Positions 1-8,555 of a DNA stretch of 64,000 nt are shown in pieces; the stretch's first letter is position 1, and the number at the start of each line of letters is the position of its first letter. The notes under the pieces are model-generated. The model did no database searches and was not told the DNA's origin. It was given only the letters and a program-made list of their open reading frames with translations. The translations under genes were made by a program, and so were the position numbers. This DNA comes from Verrucomicrobiaceae bacterium (GTDB taxonomy: Bacteria; Verrucomicrobiota; Verrucomicrobiia; Verrucomicrobiales; Verrucomicrobiaceae): assembly GCA_016795365.1 (NCBI GenBank), contig JAEUHN010000017.1:248001-312000 (forward strand), in the 5' to 3' direction.

Positions 1-647
1 GCAATCGCTGCGTGCAGGTCTGCCCCACCGGGATTGATATTCGCAATGGCCTCCAGTTGGAGTGTATTGGATGTGCCGCGTGCGTGGATGCTTGTGGTGA
101 CATCATGAAGAAGCTGGGCCGCAAACCTGGCCTGATCCGCTATGATTCGTATGTGGGCCTGGGGGGCGGAAAGACGAAGTTCATCCGCCCGCGCATCATT
201 CTTTACTCCATGTTGCTCGCCGTTGGAGCCACCGCTTTTGCCTTCGCTGCCACGCACATTTCTCCGATGTATGGCGTAGTTCTGCGGATGCCTGGCAGCA
301 CTTACTTCGAGGCGTCCGGAGAGCTGAAAAATCAGTTCCTCGTCAGGCTCATCAACAAGCGCAACGAGCCACGCAGCTTCCGCTTTGCTCTGGAAGGCGA
401 TGTTCCCGCGGGGCTGAAAGCCAGCGGCACGGAAACCAGCCTGACCATCCCTGGCCAGAAAGAAGAAGTCCGTCCTCTCGTCCTCTCGATGCCTGCTGAC
501 AAATATGCCAAGCCTTACAAGATGGTGATCCGCATCACCGATGAAGTCAGTGGTGCAACGATGACCACACGCCCTCTTGAATTCGTTGGTCCTAACCCGA
601 AGCTTAAAGACAATGGATACCTCGACGCCAAACAATACCTGCGGTAG
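1..647 (+). CDS. ccoG: CcoG/FixG cytochrome c oxidase accessory protein, C-terminal part
   Basis: The 5' end lies outside the window and the open frame enters at base 3. CcoG is a membrane iron-sulfur protein of cbb3-type cytochrome oxidase assembly and is thought to reduce copper for the oxidase. The visible part starts inside the ferredoxin module, with cysteines in CVQVCPTGIDIR and CIGCAACVDAC that match the two 4Fe-4S clusters. A membrane segment follows (around IILYSMLLAVGATAF), then an Ig-like C-terminal domain typical of the FixG family. The end overlaps the next gene by 35 bases, which indicates translational coupling. A ccoI gene downstream supports the assignment. Confidence 0.9.
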   Translation, partial: NRCVQVCPTGIDIRNGLQLECIGCAACVDACGDIMKKLGRKPGLIRYDSYVGLGGGKTKFIRPRIILYSMLLAVGATAFAFAATHISPMYGVVLRMPGSTYFEASGELKNQFLVRLINKRNEPRSFRFALEGDVPAGLKASGTETSLTIPGQKEEVRPLVLSMPADKYAKPYKMVIRITDEVSGATMTTRPLEFVGPNPKLKDNGYLDAKQYLR

Positions 648-831
648 CGATTGCTGCTGTGAATCACCTCAGGGAGCATCCGTGAAGAAACCGGGCTTCA
701 TCGGCAAGCGTCCCTGGCTCTTCGTCATTTTTGCCTTCGGAGTGATGTTCAGCGCCTGGGGCGTCATGATCTTCATGGCAGTCAAGCATCAGCCTGAGGC
801 CATCCCGCTGGCCAAGCCCCTCGTGGAGTAG
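613..831 (+). CDS. Small FixH-like single-pass membrane protein
   Basis: This 72-residue protein starts at ATG 613, inside the end of ccoG. A TTG 36 bases earlier keeps the same frame but is a poorer start. It has a short cysteine-rich N-terminus (CGSDCCC), a Lys/Pro stretch, one membrane helix (WLFVIFAFGVMFSAWGVMIF) and a short tail. Its place between ccoG and a TauE/SafE gene, and the PW-plus-helix pattern, resemble the N-terminal anchor of FixH/CcoH. FixH is usually about twice this length, so the periplasmic domain is missing. The family call is an inference; the gene itself is well supported by position and coupling. Confidence 0.6.
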   Translation: MDTSTPNNTCGSDCCCESPQGASVKKPGFIGKRPWLFVIFAFGVMFSAWGVMIFMAVKHQPEAIPLAKPLVE

Positions 832-836
832 TCCTC

Positions 837-1520
837 ATGCAACCCATCGACACCAGTGCAGCCGCTTTCGTCGCCGGTTTGGTGACCAGTCTTCACTGCG
901 TCGGGATGTGCGGACCGCTGGCCTGCTCATGGGCCGTAGCGAAAGGGACGAACTCCACTTTCCTGCGTGACACCGCATTGTATCATGGGGCGCGATTGTT
1001 TGCCTATGGCATCGTCGGCGCGGTGGCTGGCACATTGGGCACCATGCCCAAGGAATGGCTTCAGCATCGGGGCATCGCGATGTTCCCCTGGTTCCTGGTG
1101 ATTGCTTTCGTTCTCGTGGGGATCGGGGCTGACGTGTGGCTGCCTAAGCCTGCTTTCCTCACTCGCCCTATGGCAAAGCTGCGCATGAAGGCGATGCAAT
1201 TCGGCAGTGCGGCGAGGGCTTCCGCGCTCGGTTTTGCCACACCCCTGCTTCCTTGCGGACCTCTTTACATGATGTTTGGGCTCGCGCTGGCCAATGGCTC
1301 GGCAGCGAAGGGCACGGAGTTCAGCGTCTCCTTTGGTCTGGGCACGTTGCCACTCCTTGCGCTGGCTCAGACGCAACTGCATCGCATCGGCATCAAGCTC
1401 TCGCCAGTGACCCTGAAACGCGTGCAACGAGGTCTCGCGCTCGCGGCGGCGGTGGTCATGGCCTGGCGCTTGCGTGGCACTTTGACAGGCGAAGAGCCAT
1501 CGTGCTGCCATTCGTCCTGA
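837..1520 (+). CDS. TauE/SafE-type (COG2836) membrane protein of the cbb3 maturation cluster
   Basis: This 227-residue polytopic membrane protein has about six hydrophobic segments. It begins with GLVTSLHCVGMCGPLA, the HCxGMCG signature of the DsbD/UreH-like membrane family usually annotated as sulfite exporter TauE/SafE. In many proteobacteria a member of this family sits in the ccoGHIS cluster. A role in copper or thiol handling during oxidase assembly is therefore more likely than sulfite export. The C-terminus ends in a cysteine pair followed by histidine (SCCHSS), a plausible metal-binding tail. It starts 5 bases after the FixH-like gene and belongs to the same operon. Confidence 0.8.
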   Translation: MQPIDTSAAAFVAGLVTSLHCVGMCGPLACSWAVAKGTNSTFLRDTALYHGARLFAYGIVGAVAGTLGTMPKEWLQHRGIAMFPWFLVIAFVLVGIGADVWLPKPAFLTRPMAKLRMKAMQFGSAARASALGFATPLLPCGPLYMMFGLALANGSAAKGTEFSVSFGLGTLPLLALAQTQLHRIGIKLSPVTLKRVQRGLALAAAVVMAWRLRGTLTGEEPSCCHSS

Positions 1521-1590
1521 GCCACGGCCACTGCGGAAGTCGTTCGTGTTAGTTGCATTTGGTTGGCACTCTGGCTCGTTGTCCATCTCC

Positions 1591-3192
1591 ATGAGATTGC
1601 TTCGCTCCACACTTCTCCTGATCACCACGCTGATGGTTTGTTCCCAAGCGTGGTCGGCCTCACCGAACATCATTTTCATCTTCTCGGACGATCATGCGCA
1701 GCATGCGATCTCCAGCTACGGATCGAAGGTGAACCAGACGCCGAACATCGACCGGCTAGCAAAAGAAGGGGCCCGGTTTACCAATTCCTTTGTCACCAAC
1801 TCCATCTGCACACCGAGCCGGGCCACTCTGCTCACCGGGCAGTATTCGCACCTCAATGGCGTGCCTGTGTTCAATAGCTTTGACGGATCTCGTGACAACG
1901 TAGCCAAGCGACTTCAGGCCGCCGGGTATCACACGGGGATGATTGGGAAGTGGCACCTTGGTTCTGATCCCACGGGCTTCGATCGTTGGATAGTGCTGCC
2001 GGGGCAGGGGGGCTACTGGAATCCCGTCTTCCTGGTGCCTGGGCGCAAAGTCAGCATCCAAGGGCACTGCACCGAGATCACGACTCAACTTGGCATTGAG
2101 TGGCTCAAGACACGTCCCAAAGACAAGCCCTTCTTCCTCATGCTTCATCAGAAGGCTCCGCATCGTGCCTGGGAGCCCGATGAGAAGAACAAAGCGTTGT
2201 TCAAGGACAAGGTCATCCCCGAGCCCGAGACTTTGTGGGATGATTATGCCACACGACCCGCAGCCTTGCCCGTCAATGAGCAGACCGTGGCGCGCGATCT
2301 CACGCGTCGCGACCTGAAGCTCGAGCCACCCTCGAACCTCAAAGGCAAAGACATCCAGCAATGGTTCAATGCCAAGCCCATGGAACTCATGGTGGATGGA
2401 CAGAATCTGTCAGGCAAGGAGCTCGTTCGCTGGAAGTATCAGCGCTACATGCGCGACTACCTCGCATGCGTGCAGGGCGTGGATGACAGTGTGGGCCAGG
2501 TGCTCGACTATCTTGATGAGTCCGGGCTCGCCCAGAACACCATTGTCATCTACTCGGCCGACAATGGCTGGTATCTGGGCGACCTCGGCCTCTACGACAA
2601 GCGCTTCATGTATGAGCCTGGCCTGCGTGTGCCGCTGCTCGCGCGAGGCCCCGGCATCAAGGCCGCCAGCACGCCTGAGCAGTTCGTGGCGAATATCGAC
2701 CTTGCTCCAACTTTCCTCGATCTCGCTGGGCAACCCATCCCCGCCACGATGCAGGGCCGGTCCCTTGCTCCCTTGTTGCGTGGAGAATCGCCAACTGACT
2801 GGCGCAAGGCCATCTACTACCGCTATTACCACGATCCCGGCCATCACAACACTGCCGCCCATTACGGGGTGCGCACCTCGACACACAAGCTGATCCACTA
2901 TTGGAAGAAGGATGCGTATGAATTGTTCGACCTCACCAAGGATCCCACCGAGCAACACAACCTGCTGTTTGATGCCGAGGAGGCGAAAAAGCCGGAGGTC
3001 GCGACGCTTTTTGCCGGGTTGAAGGATGAGATCGGTCGCCTCCAGAAAGAATACCGAGATGACGGCCAGTTTGCCGACCCAGCCACCTGGCCGTCGACCA
3101 GCGCCGACGGACCTTTCGATGACAAGCCACTGGTCGGTGTCCGCACCGTCGCTGACGCTATCAAGGCGACATCGTCCGGCGCGAAGGAGTAA
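1591..3192 (+). CDS. Secreted sulfatase (S1 family, formylglycine type)
   Basis: This 533-residue arylsulfatase-like enzyme would hydrolyse sulfate esters, probably on polysaccharides, outside the cytoplasm. ATG 1591 opens a clean signal peptide ending near SQAWSA; an upstream in-frame GTG at 1546 would bury that signal, so the later start is chosen. Metal-binding D33-D34 lie in FSDDHAQH. The canonical formylglycine motif C73-T-P-S-R77 is present, followed by ATLLTG. The frame continues through an ADNGWYLGDLG segment and a KRFMYEPGLRVPLL segment typical of the family. The gene separates the TauE/SafE gene from ccoI. The substrate cannot be read from sequence. Confidence 0.93.
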   Translation: MRLLRSTLLLITTLMVCSQAWSASPNIIFIFSDDHAQHAISSYGSKVNQTPNIDRLAKEGARFTNSFVTNSICTPSRATLLTGQYSHLNGVPVFNSFDGSRDNVAKRLQAAGYHTGMIGKWHLGSDPTGFDRWIVLPGQGGYWNPVFLVPGRKVSIQGHCTEITTQLGIEWLKTRPKDKPFFLMLHQKAPHRAWEPDEKNKALFKDKVIPEPETLWDDYATRPAALPVNEQTVARDLTRRDLKLEPPSNLKGKDIQQWFNAKPMELMVDGQNLSGKELVRWKYQRYMRDYLACVQGVDDSVGQVLDYLDESGLAQNTIVIYSADNGWYLGDLGLYDKRFMYEPGLRVPLLARGPGIKAASTPEQFVANIDLAPTFLDLAGQPIPATMQGRSLAPLLRGESPTDWRKAIYYRYYHDPGHHNTAAHYGVRTSTHKLIHYWKKDAYELFDLTKDPTEQHNLLFDAEEAKKPEVATLFAGLKDEIGRLQKEYRDDGQFADPATWPSTSADGPFDDKPLVGVRTVADAIKATSSGAKE

Positions 3193-3370
3193 CTTGCCGG
3201 GACCTTCGGTTCTGTTTTCGAGTTCCGTTTCTTTTTCGTCGAACGACGAAGGCCGCCGACGATACGGCACGTCAGTGGCTTTGCCCGCGCGAAGTCACCG
3301 GCAAATCCAGCCCTGCGAATCACAAGTCCAGGCAAGCGCCCGGGCAATTCCTCGGTATTGGTCAAGAAAG

Positions 3371-5743
3371 ATGGACTCTCTCACCCAATGCAAGCACTGC
3401 GGCACGCCCGTGCCCGCGGCGCGCACCGATGGCTTCTGCTGCGCGGGCTGCGCGTATGTGTTCGAGATGCTGCACGAGCAGGGCTTCGAGCATTTCTACG
3501 ATCTGAAGTCGTCGCAGAACCTCCAGCCCGTCTCGCCTCAGGCGCTGCGCGAACAGGACTACGGCTGGCTGGAGACGATGGTCGCGGCCAAGGAATGTGG
3601 CGAGAGCTGCACCACGGCGGAACTGACGCTTTCAGTGCAAGGGCTCTCCTGCCTCGGCTGCATCTGGTTGATCGAGCGTCTGTTCACGCGGCTCGGCGGC
3701 TCGCGAGTGATGGTGGACATCACGCGCGGCGAACTCACGATGAGCTGGTCGCCGGGGCAATTCCCTGTGCTCGCCTTTGCGCGTGAGCTGCAGCAGTTCG
3801 GCTACCTGCTCGGCCCGCAGCGCAGCGATCCAATCAAGGACACGAACCTGGAGCGTCGCGCGGGTGTCTGCGGTGCCTTCGCGATGAACGCGATGGCGTT
3901 CTCACTGCCGGCCTACTTCGGGATGCCGCGTGACTTCATGTTCGCGAAGTGGTTCGACATGGTCGCCGCTGCCTCGGCCACGCTGGCGCTGTTCGTTGGC
4001 GGTTCGTATTTCGCCGAGCGCTCGTGGCGCAGCCTGCGCGCGGGCGTGCTGCACATCGACACACCGATCACGCTGGGCATCGTCGCTGCGTATCTCGGCT
4101 CCATCGCAGGCTGGCTCACGGGTGTCGAGGGGCTGAAATACTTCGACTTCGTCGCGATGTTCATCTTCCTCATGCTCGGCGGACGCTGGGTGCAGCAGGC
4201 CGCTGTGGCGCGCAACCGTCGCAAGCTGCTGCGCGATCCATCCATCGCAGAGAGTGTCGTCGTTGATGGCAAGGACGTGCGTGTGAACGACTTGAAGCTC
4301 GGTGATCGCTTCGAGGTCAAGCCCGGGCAGGCGATCCCGGTCGCAGCCGAGCTGGCCGATGCGAATGCGTCGGTGAGCCTCGAATGGATCAATGGTGAAA
4401 GCGAAGCGCAGCAGCGCAGTGCGGGGCAGCTGCTGCCCTCGGGCGCGCTCAATATCAGCACGCGAGCACTCGAAGCCGTGGCGCTCGAAACGTGGGAGCA
4501 ATCGACGCTGCGCAAGCTGCTCGAAGCCCGTCGTCCGGCTGAGCAGCGCGACATGCGGCTGGAGAAGTTGCTGCGCGTTTACCTCATCACCGTGGTGGTC
4601 GTGGGCATCGTCGGTGCCATCGCGTGGTGGTGGACCACCGGCGATTGGGGCAAGGCGATGCAGGTCATGATCTCCGTCTTTGTCGTCTCGTGTCCATGCG
4701 CGCTCGGCGTTGCGGCTCCGTTTGCCGACGACATCGCGGCCTCGCGTGCTGAGAAGCTAGGCGTCTTCGTGCGCTCCATCGGCTTGTGGAAGAAGCTGAC
4801 GCGCGTGCGGAAGATCATCTTCGACAAGACCGGCACGCTCACGCTGGAGAATCCCGTGCTGACCAATCCCGAGCAACTCGGTGCGCTCGATGACAACGCC
4901 CGCGCAGCCTTGCGCCACCTCGTCAGTGGCAACCTGCATCCCGTGAGCCGCAGTCTCTTTGATACGATGGGACCAGGCAAAGATGCGTTCGCGGATCGCG
5001 AGGTGAACGAGGTGCCCGGCATGGGTCTCAGCTTCACCGACAGCAATGACCACATCTGGAGTCTGGGCCGACATCCGCAAGCCGTGAGCGATTCCGTCTT
5101 CCTCCGCGATGGTGCGACACTCGCAGGCTTCAACTTCCGTGATCAACTTCGCGGTGAATCCATCAGCGAGGTGCAAGCGCTTCAACGCCGACGCATCGAC
5201 GCCTTCATTCTCAGCGGCGACCGCGAACCCAAGGTGGCTGAGACCGCTGCGCAGCTCTCGCTGCCGCGCGATCACTGGCAGCACAGCCTCACGCCCGAGC
5301 AGAAAGCCGAATGGGTCGCGGCGCACGACGCGCAGAACACGCTCTACATCGGCGACGGCGCGAACGACAGCCTCGCCTTCGACGCCGCGCACTGCGCGGG
5401 CAGTCCGGTCACAGGTCGCAGCTTCCTGGAGCACAAGGCGGACTTCTACTTCCTCGGCCACAGCATGAGATTCGCCACCGGCCTGCTCGACATCGCGGCG
5501 CAACATCGTCGAGCCGTGCATCGCGTGTTCGGCTTCGCGCTGAGCTATAACATCGCCACCGTCGTCGCTGGCCTGATGGGACACCTCAGCCCGCTCGCGG
5601 CTGCGGTGCTGATGCCGTCGTCCTCGGTGGTCACGCTCTCGCTCGTGGCATTCACGTTTCGGCAGCAAGCAAGCAGGCGCGCGGCGTCGGCCCGGGCCGC
5701 CATTCATCGCGACTTCACGCACGTTTCACCAAGCGAGGCTTGA
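3371..5743 (+). CDS. ccoI: Copper-translocating P-type ATPase CcoI/FixI
   Basis: This 790-residue P1B ATPase is predicted to export copper to the periplasm for cbb3 oxidase assembly. The start is ATG 3371, preceded by AAGAAAG; the frame is open for 115 more codons upstream but overlaps the sulfatase and has no family resemblance there. In order it shows an N-terminal Cys-rich metal-binding domain (CKHCGTPVP, CCAGC), an HMA-like domain with GLSCLGC, membrane helices, the ion-path motif C441-P-C443, phosphorylation site D485-KTGT, an HP motif (GNLHPVSRS) and hinge GDGAND starting at residue 661. The actuator loop reads INGES rather than the usual TGES. FixI normally sits beside FixG/FixH, as here. 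Confidence 0.93.
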   Translation: MDSLTQCKHCGTPVPAARTDGFCCAGCAYVFEMLHEQGFEHFYDLKSSQNLQPVSPQALREQDYGWLETMVAAKECGESCTTAELTLSVQGLSCLGCIWLIERLFTRLGGSRVMVDITRGELTMSWSPGQFPVLAFARELQQFGYLLGPQRSDPIKDTNLERRAGVCGAFAMNAMAFSLPAYFGMPRDFMFAKWFDMVAAASATLALFVGGSYFAERSWRSLRAGVLHIDTPITLGIVAAYLGSIAGWLTGVEGLKYFDFVAMFIFLMLGGRWVQQAAVARNRRKLLRDPSIAESVVVDGKDVRVNDLKLGDRFEVKPGQAIPVAAELADANASVSLEWINGESEAQQRSAGQLLPSGALNISTRALEAVALETWEQSTLRKLLEARRPAEQRDMRLEKLLRVYLITVVVVGIVGAIAWWWTTGDWGKAMQVMISVFVVSCPCALGVAAPFADDIAASRAEKLGVFVRSIGLWKKLTRVRKIIFDKTGTLTLENPVLTNPEQLGALDDNARAALRHLVSGNLHPVSRSLFDTMGPGKDAFADREVNEVPGMGLSFTDSNDHIWSLGRHPQAVSDSVFLRDGATLAGFNFRDQLRGESISEVQALQRRRIDAFILSGDREPKVAETAAQLSLPRDHWQHSLTPEQKAEWVAAHDAQNTLYIGDGANDSLAFDAAHCAGSPVTGRSFLEHKADFYFLGHSMRFATGLLDIAAQHRRAVHRVFGFALSYNIATVVAGLMGHLSPLAAAVLMPSSSVVTLSLVAFTFRQQASRRAASARAAIHRDFTHVSPSEA

Positions 5744-5776
5744 TCAACGCGGCAGTCCAGCGGACTCATCGCGCCC

Positions 5777-6181
5777 ATGCTTGACTACCTTGCTTTTCGT
5801 TTTCCCGCGCTCGCTCGTTTGATGAGCCGACCGCAGTTCTGGTGGTTCGCCGTCGCTGTGTGGTTCAGTGTGTTGTTTGCTGCATCGGCCCAGGCTGGCG
5901 TCTTGCCGCCGATGTTCTTTACTTGGCAGGACAAGGTGGAGCACGCCACCTACTTCTGCGCCGGGGGGCTGTGCTTCTACTTCGCGCTGCGGCTGATGTT
6001 TCCGAAGATGCCTGTCGCTCGCGCGATGCTCCTCACCAGCGCCTTCTGCTCGATCATGGGCATGACCGACGAGTTCCATCAATCCTTCGTCCCTGGCCGC
6101 AGCGGCAACGATCTTGGTGACTGGATCGCCGACACCGTTGGAGGCATCATCGCCGCGCTCATCGGTCGCAAGATCAAGTAG
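5777..6181 (+). CDS. VanZ-like family membrane protein
   Basis: This 134-residue membrane protein has about four hydrophobic helices. The C-terminal half carries DEFHQSFVPGRSGNDLGDW, the hallmark of the VanZ-like family, followed by a last helix (IADTVGGIIAALIG). VanZ gives low-level teicoplanin resistance in enterococci, but most bacterial homologues have no known function. It starts 33 bases after ccoI and lies 45 bases before the dehydrogenase gene, so it could be transcribed with either neighbour. Confidence 0.85.
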   Translation: MLDYLAFRFPALARLMSRPQFWWFAVAVWFSVLFAASAQAGVLPPMFFTWQDKVEHATYFCAGGLCFYFALRLMFPKMPVARAMLLTSAFCSIMGMTDEFHQSFVPGRSGNDLGDWIADTVGGIIAALIGRKIK

Positions 6182-6226
6182 CCACCTCCAGTTCGTCATT
6201 CGGCATTCCTTCATTCGTCATTTTCC

Positions 6227-7153
6227 ATGCTCCTCCTTCTCGCTCCTCTTCCCGACTTCCTCACTGGCCCGCTGCGCGAGCGCTACACGGTGCACGACTA
6301 CTTCCACGCTGAGGACAAGGTGAAGCTCATCAGCGAAGTCGGCGCGAGCATCCGTGCGATCGTGATGGCTGGAGGCACGGTGCTTCAGCCTGCGATGCTG
6401 GATCAGTTGCCCGCGCTGGAAATCGTCAGCGTGAACGGTGTCGGCTACGATGGCGCACCGCTCGATTACCTGCGCGGTCGCGGCATCCGGCTCACGAACA
6501 CACCCGACGTGCTCACCGACGACGTCGCCGACATCGCGGTAGCGTTGGTGCTGATGACCAGCCGCCGACTCACCCAAGCCAATCGCCTGCTGCACGCCGA
6601 CCGCTGGAACGAAGGTGCGAGCACGCTCACGACCAAGGTCGGAGGCAAGCGCGCGGGCATCGTCGGTCTGGGTCGCATCGGCAAAGGCATCGCGCAGCGC
6701 CTGGAGGCCTTCGGCATGACCATCGGCTACACTGGTCGCAACGCCCAGCCGGTGCCGTATGCGTTTCATACAAGCGTGACCGAACTCGCCGCGTGGTCCG
6801 ACTTCCTCATCGTCGCTTGCCCCGGTGGCCCAGGCACCAAGCACCTCATCAATGCCGACGTGCTCCGCGCCCTCGGTGCCAACGGCACGCTCATCAACAT
6901 CGCTCGCGGCAGCATCGTCGATGAAGCCGCGCTGATCACCGCGTTGCGCGATGGCGTCATCAAATGCGCTGGCCTCGATGTCTTCGAGAACGAACCACAT
7001 GTGCCTGCGGAACTCCGCGCGATGGAGCACGTCACACTGCTGCCTCATATCGGCAGTGCCACACGCGAGACTCGCGGCGAGATGGCTCGCCTCGTCCTGG
7101 AAAACCTGGCCGCGCACTTCGCCGGGCAGCAGCTGGTGACGCCAGTGATTTGA
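6227..7153 (+). CDS. D-isomer-specific 2-hydroxyacid dehydrogenase
   Basis: This 308-residue NAD(P)-dependent oxidoreductase interconverts a 2-hydroxyacid and a 2-ketoacid. The nucleotide-binding motif is GIVGLGRIGKGIAQRL. The family's downstream elements are also present: NIARGSIVDEAAL, the region around GLDVFENEPHVP with its catalytic glutamate, and LLPHIGSATRETR containing the catalytic histidine. At about 310 residues it matches glyoxylate/hydroxypyruvate reductases and is shorter than ACT-containing SerA enzymes. It is followed after 44 bases by thrH, so a role in hydroxypyruvate or phosphoserine-linked metabolism is possible. The substrate is not certain. Confidence 0.9.
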   Translation: MLLLLAPLPDFLTGPLRERYTVHDYFHAEDKVKLISEVGASIRAIVMAGGTVLQPAMLDQLPALEIVSVNGVGYDGAPLDYLRGRGIRLTNTPDVLTDDVADIAVALVLMTSRRLTQANRLLHADRWNEGASTLTTKVGGKRAGIVGLGRIGKGIAQRLEAFGMTIGYTGRNAQPVPYAFHTSVTELAAWSDFLIVACPGGPGTKHLINADVLRALGANGTLINIARGSIVDEAALITALRDGVIKCAGLDVFENEPHVPAELRAMEHVTLLPHIGSATRETRGEMARLVLENLAAHFAGQQLVTPVI

Positions 7154-7197
7154 CGCGCTGGACATTTTGATCGCAGCGTGCCAAGGAAAAGCACCCC

Positions 7198-7806
7198 ATG
7201 AAGCAGCAAACCATCGTCACCCTCGACCTCGAAGGCGTTCTCGTGCCGGAAATCTGGATCGCGTTCGCCGAGAAGACCGGCATTCCCGAACTCCGCCGCA
7301 CCACGCGTGACGAGCCAGACTACGATGTGCTCATGAAGGGCCGCTTGGCGATCCTCGATCAGCATGGACTGAAGCTTCCCGACATCCAGGAGGTCATCGG
7401 CACGCTCAGCCCGCTCGACGGCGCGAAGGCTTTCCTCGACGAGGTGCGCTCGATCACGCAACTCATCATCCTGAGCGACACCTTTGAAGAGTTCGCGCAG
7501 CCGCTCATGCGTCAGCTCGGTTGGCCCACGATTTTTTGCCACAAACTGGAAGTCAGCCCCGAGGGTCGCATCGTGGACTACAAGCTGCGCCAGCCGAACC
7601 AGAAGCAGAAGTCCGTCGAGGCGTTCCGCGCGCTGAACTACAAGGTGATCGCCGCTGGGGATTCGTTCAACGACACCACCATGCTTGGTGCCGCGAACAA
7701 GGGTTTCTTCTTCCACGCGCCGGATGCGATCAAGGCGCAGTTCCCGCAGTTCAAGCCCTTCGACGTTTACGGCGACCTACTCGCCGCGATCAAAGCGGAG
7801 TTGTAA
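7198..7806 (+). CDS. thrH: ThrH phosphoserine phosphatase / homoserine phosphotransferase
   Basis: This 202-residue HAD-superfamily enzyme closely matches Pseudomonas ThrH (about 205 residues) in length and motifs. The nucleophile loop is LDLEGVLVPEIW (D10, E12), motif II is in IILSDTFEEF, and motif IV is AAGDSFNDTTMLG. ThrH dephosphorylates phosphoserine and can transfer the phosphate to homoserine, linking serine and threonine synthesis. The adjacent 2-hydroxyacid dehydrogenase would be a sensible metabolic partner. No frameshift or missing motif is visible. Confidence 0.92.
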   Translation: MKQQTIVTLDLEGVLVPEIWIAFAEKTGIPELRRTTRDEPDYDVLMKGRLAILDQHGLKLPDIQEVIGTLSPLDGAKAFLDEVRSITQLIILSDTFEEFAQPLMRQLGWPTIFCHKLEVSPEGRIVDYKLRQPNQKQKSVEAFRALNYKVIAAGDSFNDTTMLGAANKGFFFHAPDAIKAQFPQFKPFDVYGDLLAAIKAEL

Positions 7807-7835
7807 ACCGCACAGGCATCGCGCACCATCGCGCC

Positions 7836-8192
7836 ATGTCTGACAAGCGTTTCTCCGTTGCCCAGCTCGACGCCATCACACCCGTGCCCTGCCCTTGCGG
7901 CCAGGCCCGCCGCGCCTTTCACGACGTGCCCGGCAACACACTGGCCACCGTCCATCTCACCGAGATCTCCGCCGACAGCCGCGCGCACTACCACCAGCGC
8001 ATGACTGAGATCTACATCGTGCTCGAAGGCGAAGGCTACCTCGAAGCCGATGGCGAGCGCATCCCGCTCAAGCCCATGACCAGCGTCATGATCCGCCCCG
8101 GCTGCGTCCATCGCGCCGTGGGCCATCTCAAAATCATCAACGTCCCCATGCCGCCGTTTGATCCGACGGATGAGTTTGAGGTCGAGCATTGA
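7836..8192 (+). CDS. Small cupin-domain protein
   Basis: This 118-residue single cupin barrel starts at ATG 7836; longer in-frame starts run back into thrH and lack similarity. The two cupin motifs are visible: HYHQRMTEIYIVLEGEG (His and Glu metal ligands) and PLKPMTSVMIRPGCVHRAVG (final His ligand). Proteins of this kind include mannose-6-phosphate-isomerase-like sugar isomerases, oxygenases and plain ligand binders, so no reaction can be assigned. It starts 29 bases after thrH. Confidence 0.85.
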   Translation: MSDKRFSVAQLDAITPVPCPCGQARRAFHDVPGNTLATVHLTEISADSRAHYHQRMTEIYIVLEGEGYLEADGERIPLKPMTSVMIRPGCVHRAVGHLKIINVPMPPFDPTDEFEVEH

Positions 8193-8240
8193 CTCCGCCT
8201 CAATTCATCGAGTCCCTTCAACTCAGCCAGTTACCAAGCC

Positions 8241-8555
8241 ATGACCGAAATCTTCTCGAGCCTTGATTCCACGGAAGTTCAAATGCGACGGGCGTTGCTG
8301 GAAGGAGAGGGGATTGAGACCTTCATCCGCAATGAAAACCTTTCGCAGCTTACCAATGTTCTCGCTGCTCCATTTCAGGCAGCGCTGTGTGTGATGAACG
8401 ACGAGGATCTTGATCGAGCGAGAGAGTTGCTCCGTTCGTTTCGGACCAGCGGTGATCGTTCCGACTGGATCTGTCCAAAGTGCAAAGAATCCGTTCCCGG
8501 CACGTTCGATTCATGTTGGAACTGCCAGACCGCAAACCCTGAATCCGTCGCATGA
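8241..8555 (+). CDS. DUF2007-type protein with C-terminal zinc ribbon
   Basis: This is a 104-residue soluble protein. The first 65 residues resemble the DUF2007 (putative signal-transducing) domain: a compact fold starting TEIFSSLDSTEVQMRRALLE and ending with DEDLDRARELLRSF. A zinc ribbon follows with two CxxC pairs, ICPKCKESVP and SCWNCQ. The stop overlaps the ATG of the redoxin gene in an ATGA arrangement, so the two are translationally coupled. No molecular function is known for this pairing. Confidence 0.8.
   Translation: MTEIFSSLDSTEVQMRRALLEGEGIETFIRNENLSQLTNVLAAPFQAALCVMNDEDLDRARELLRSFRTSGDRSDWICPKCKESVPGTFDSCWNCQTANPESVA

Noticed and set aside
1546-1590. GTG start for the first sulfatase
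   Set aside because: It would place 15 residues before a complete signal peptide; ATG 1591 is the better start.
3026-3370. N-terminal extension of ccoI by 115 codons
   Set aside because: It overlaps the sulfatase gene, has no similarity to P-type ATPases, and ATG 3371 has an upstream purine run and begins the known Cys-rich domain.
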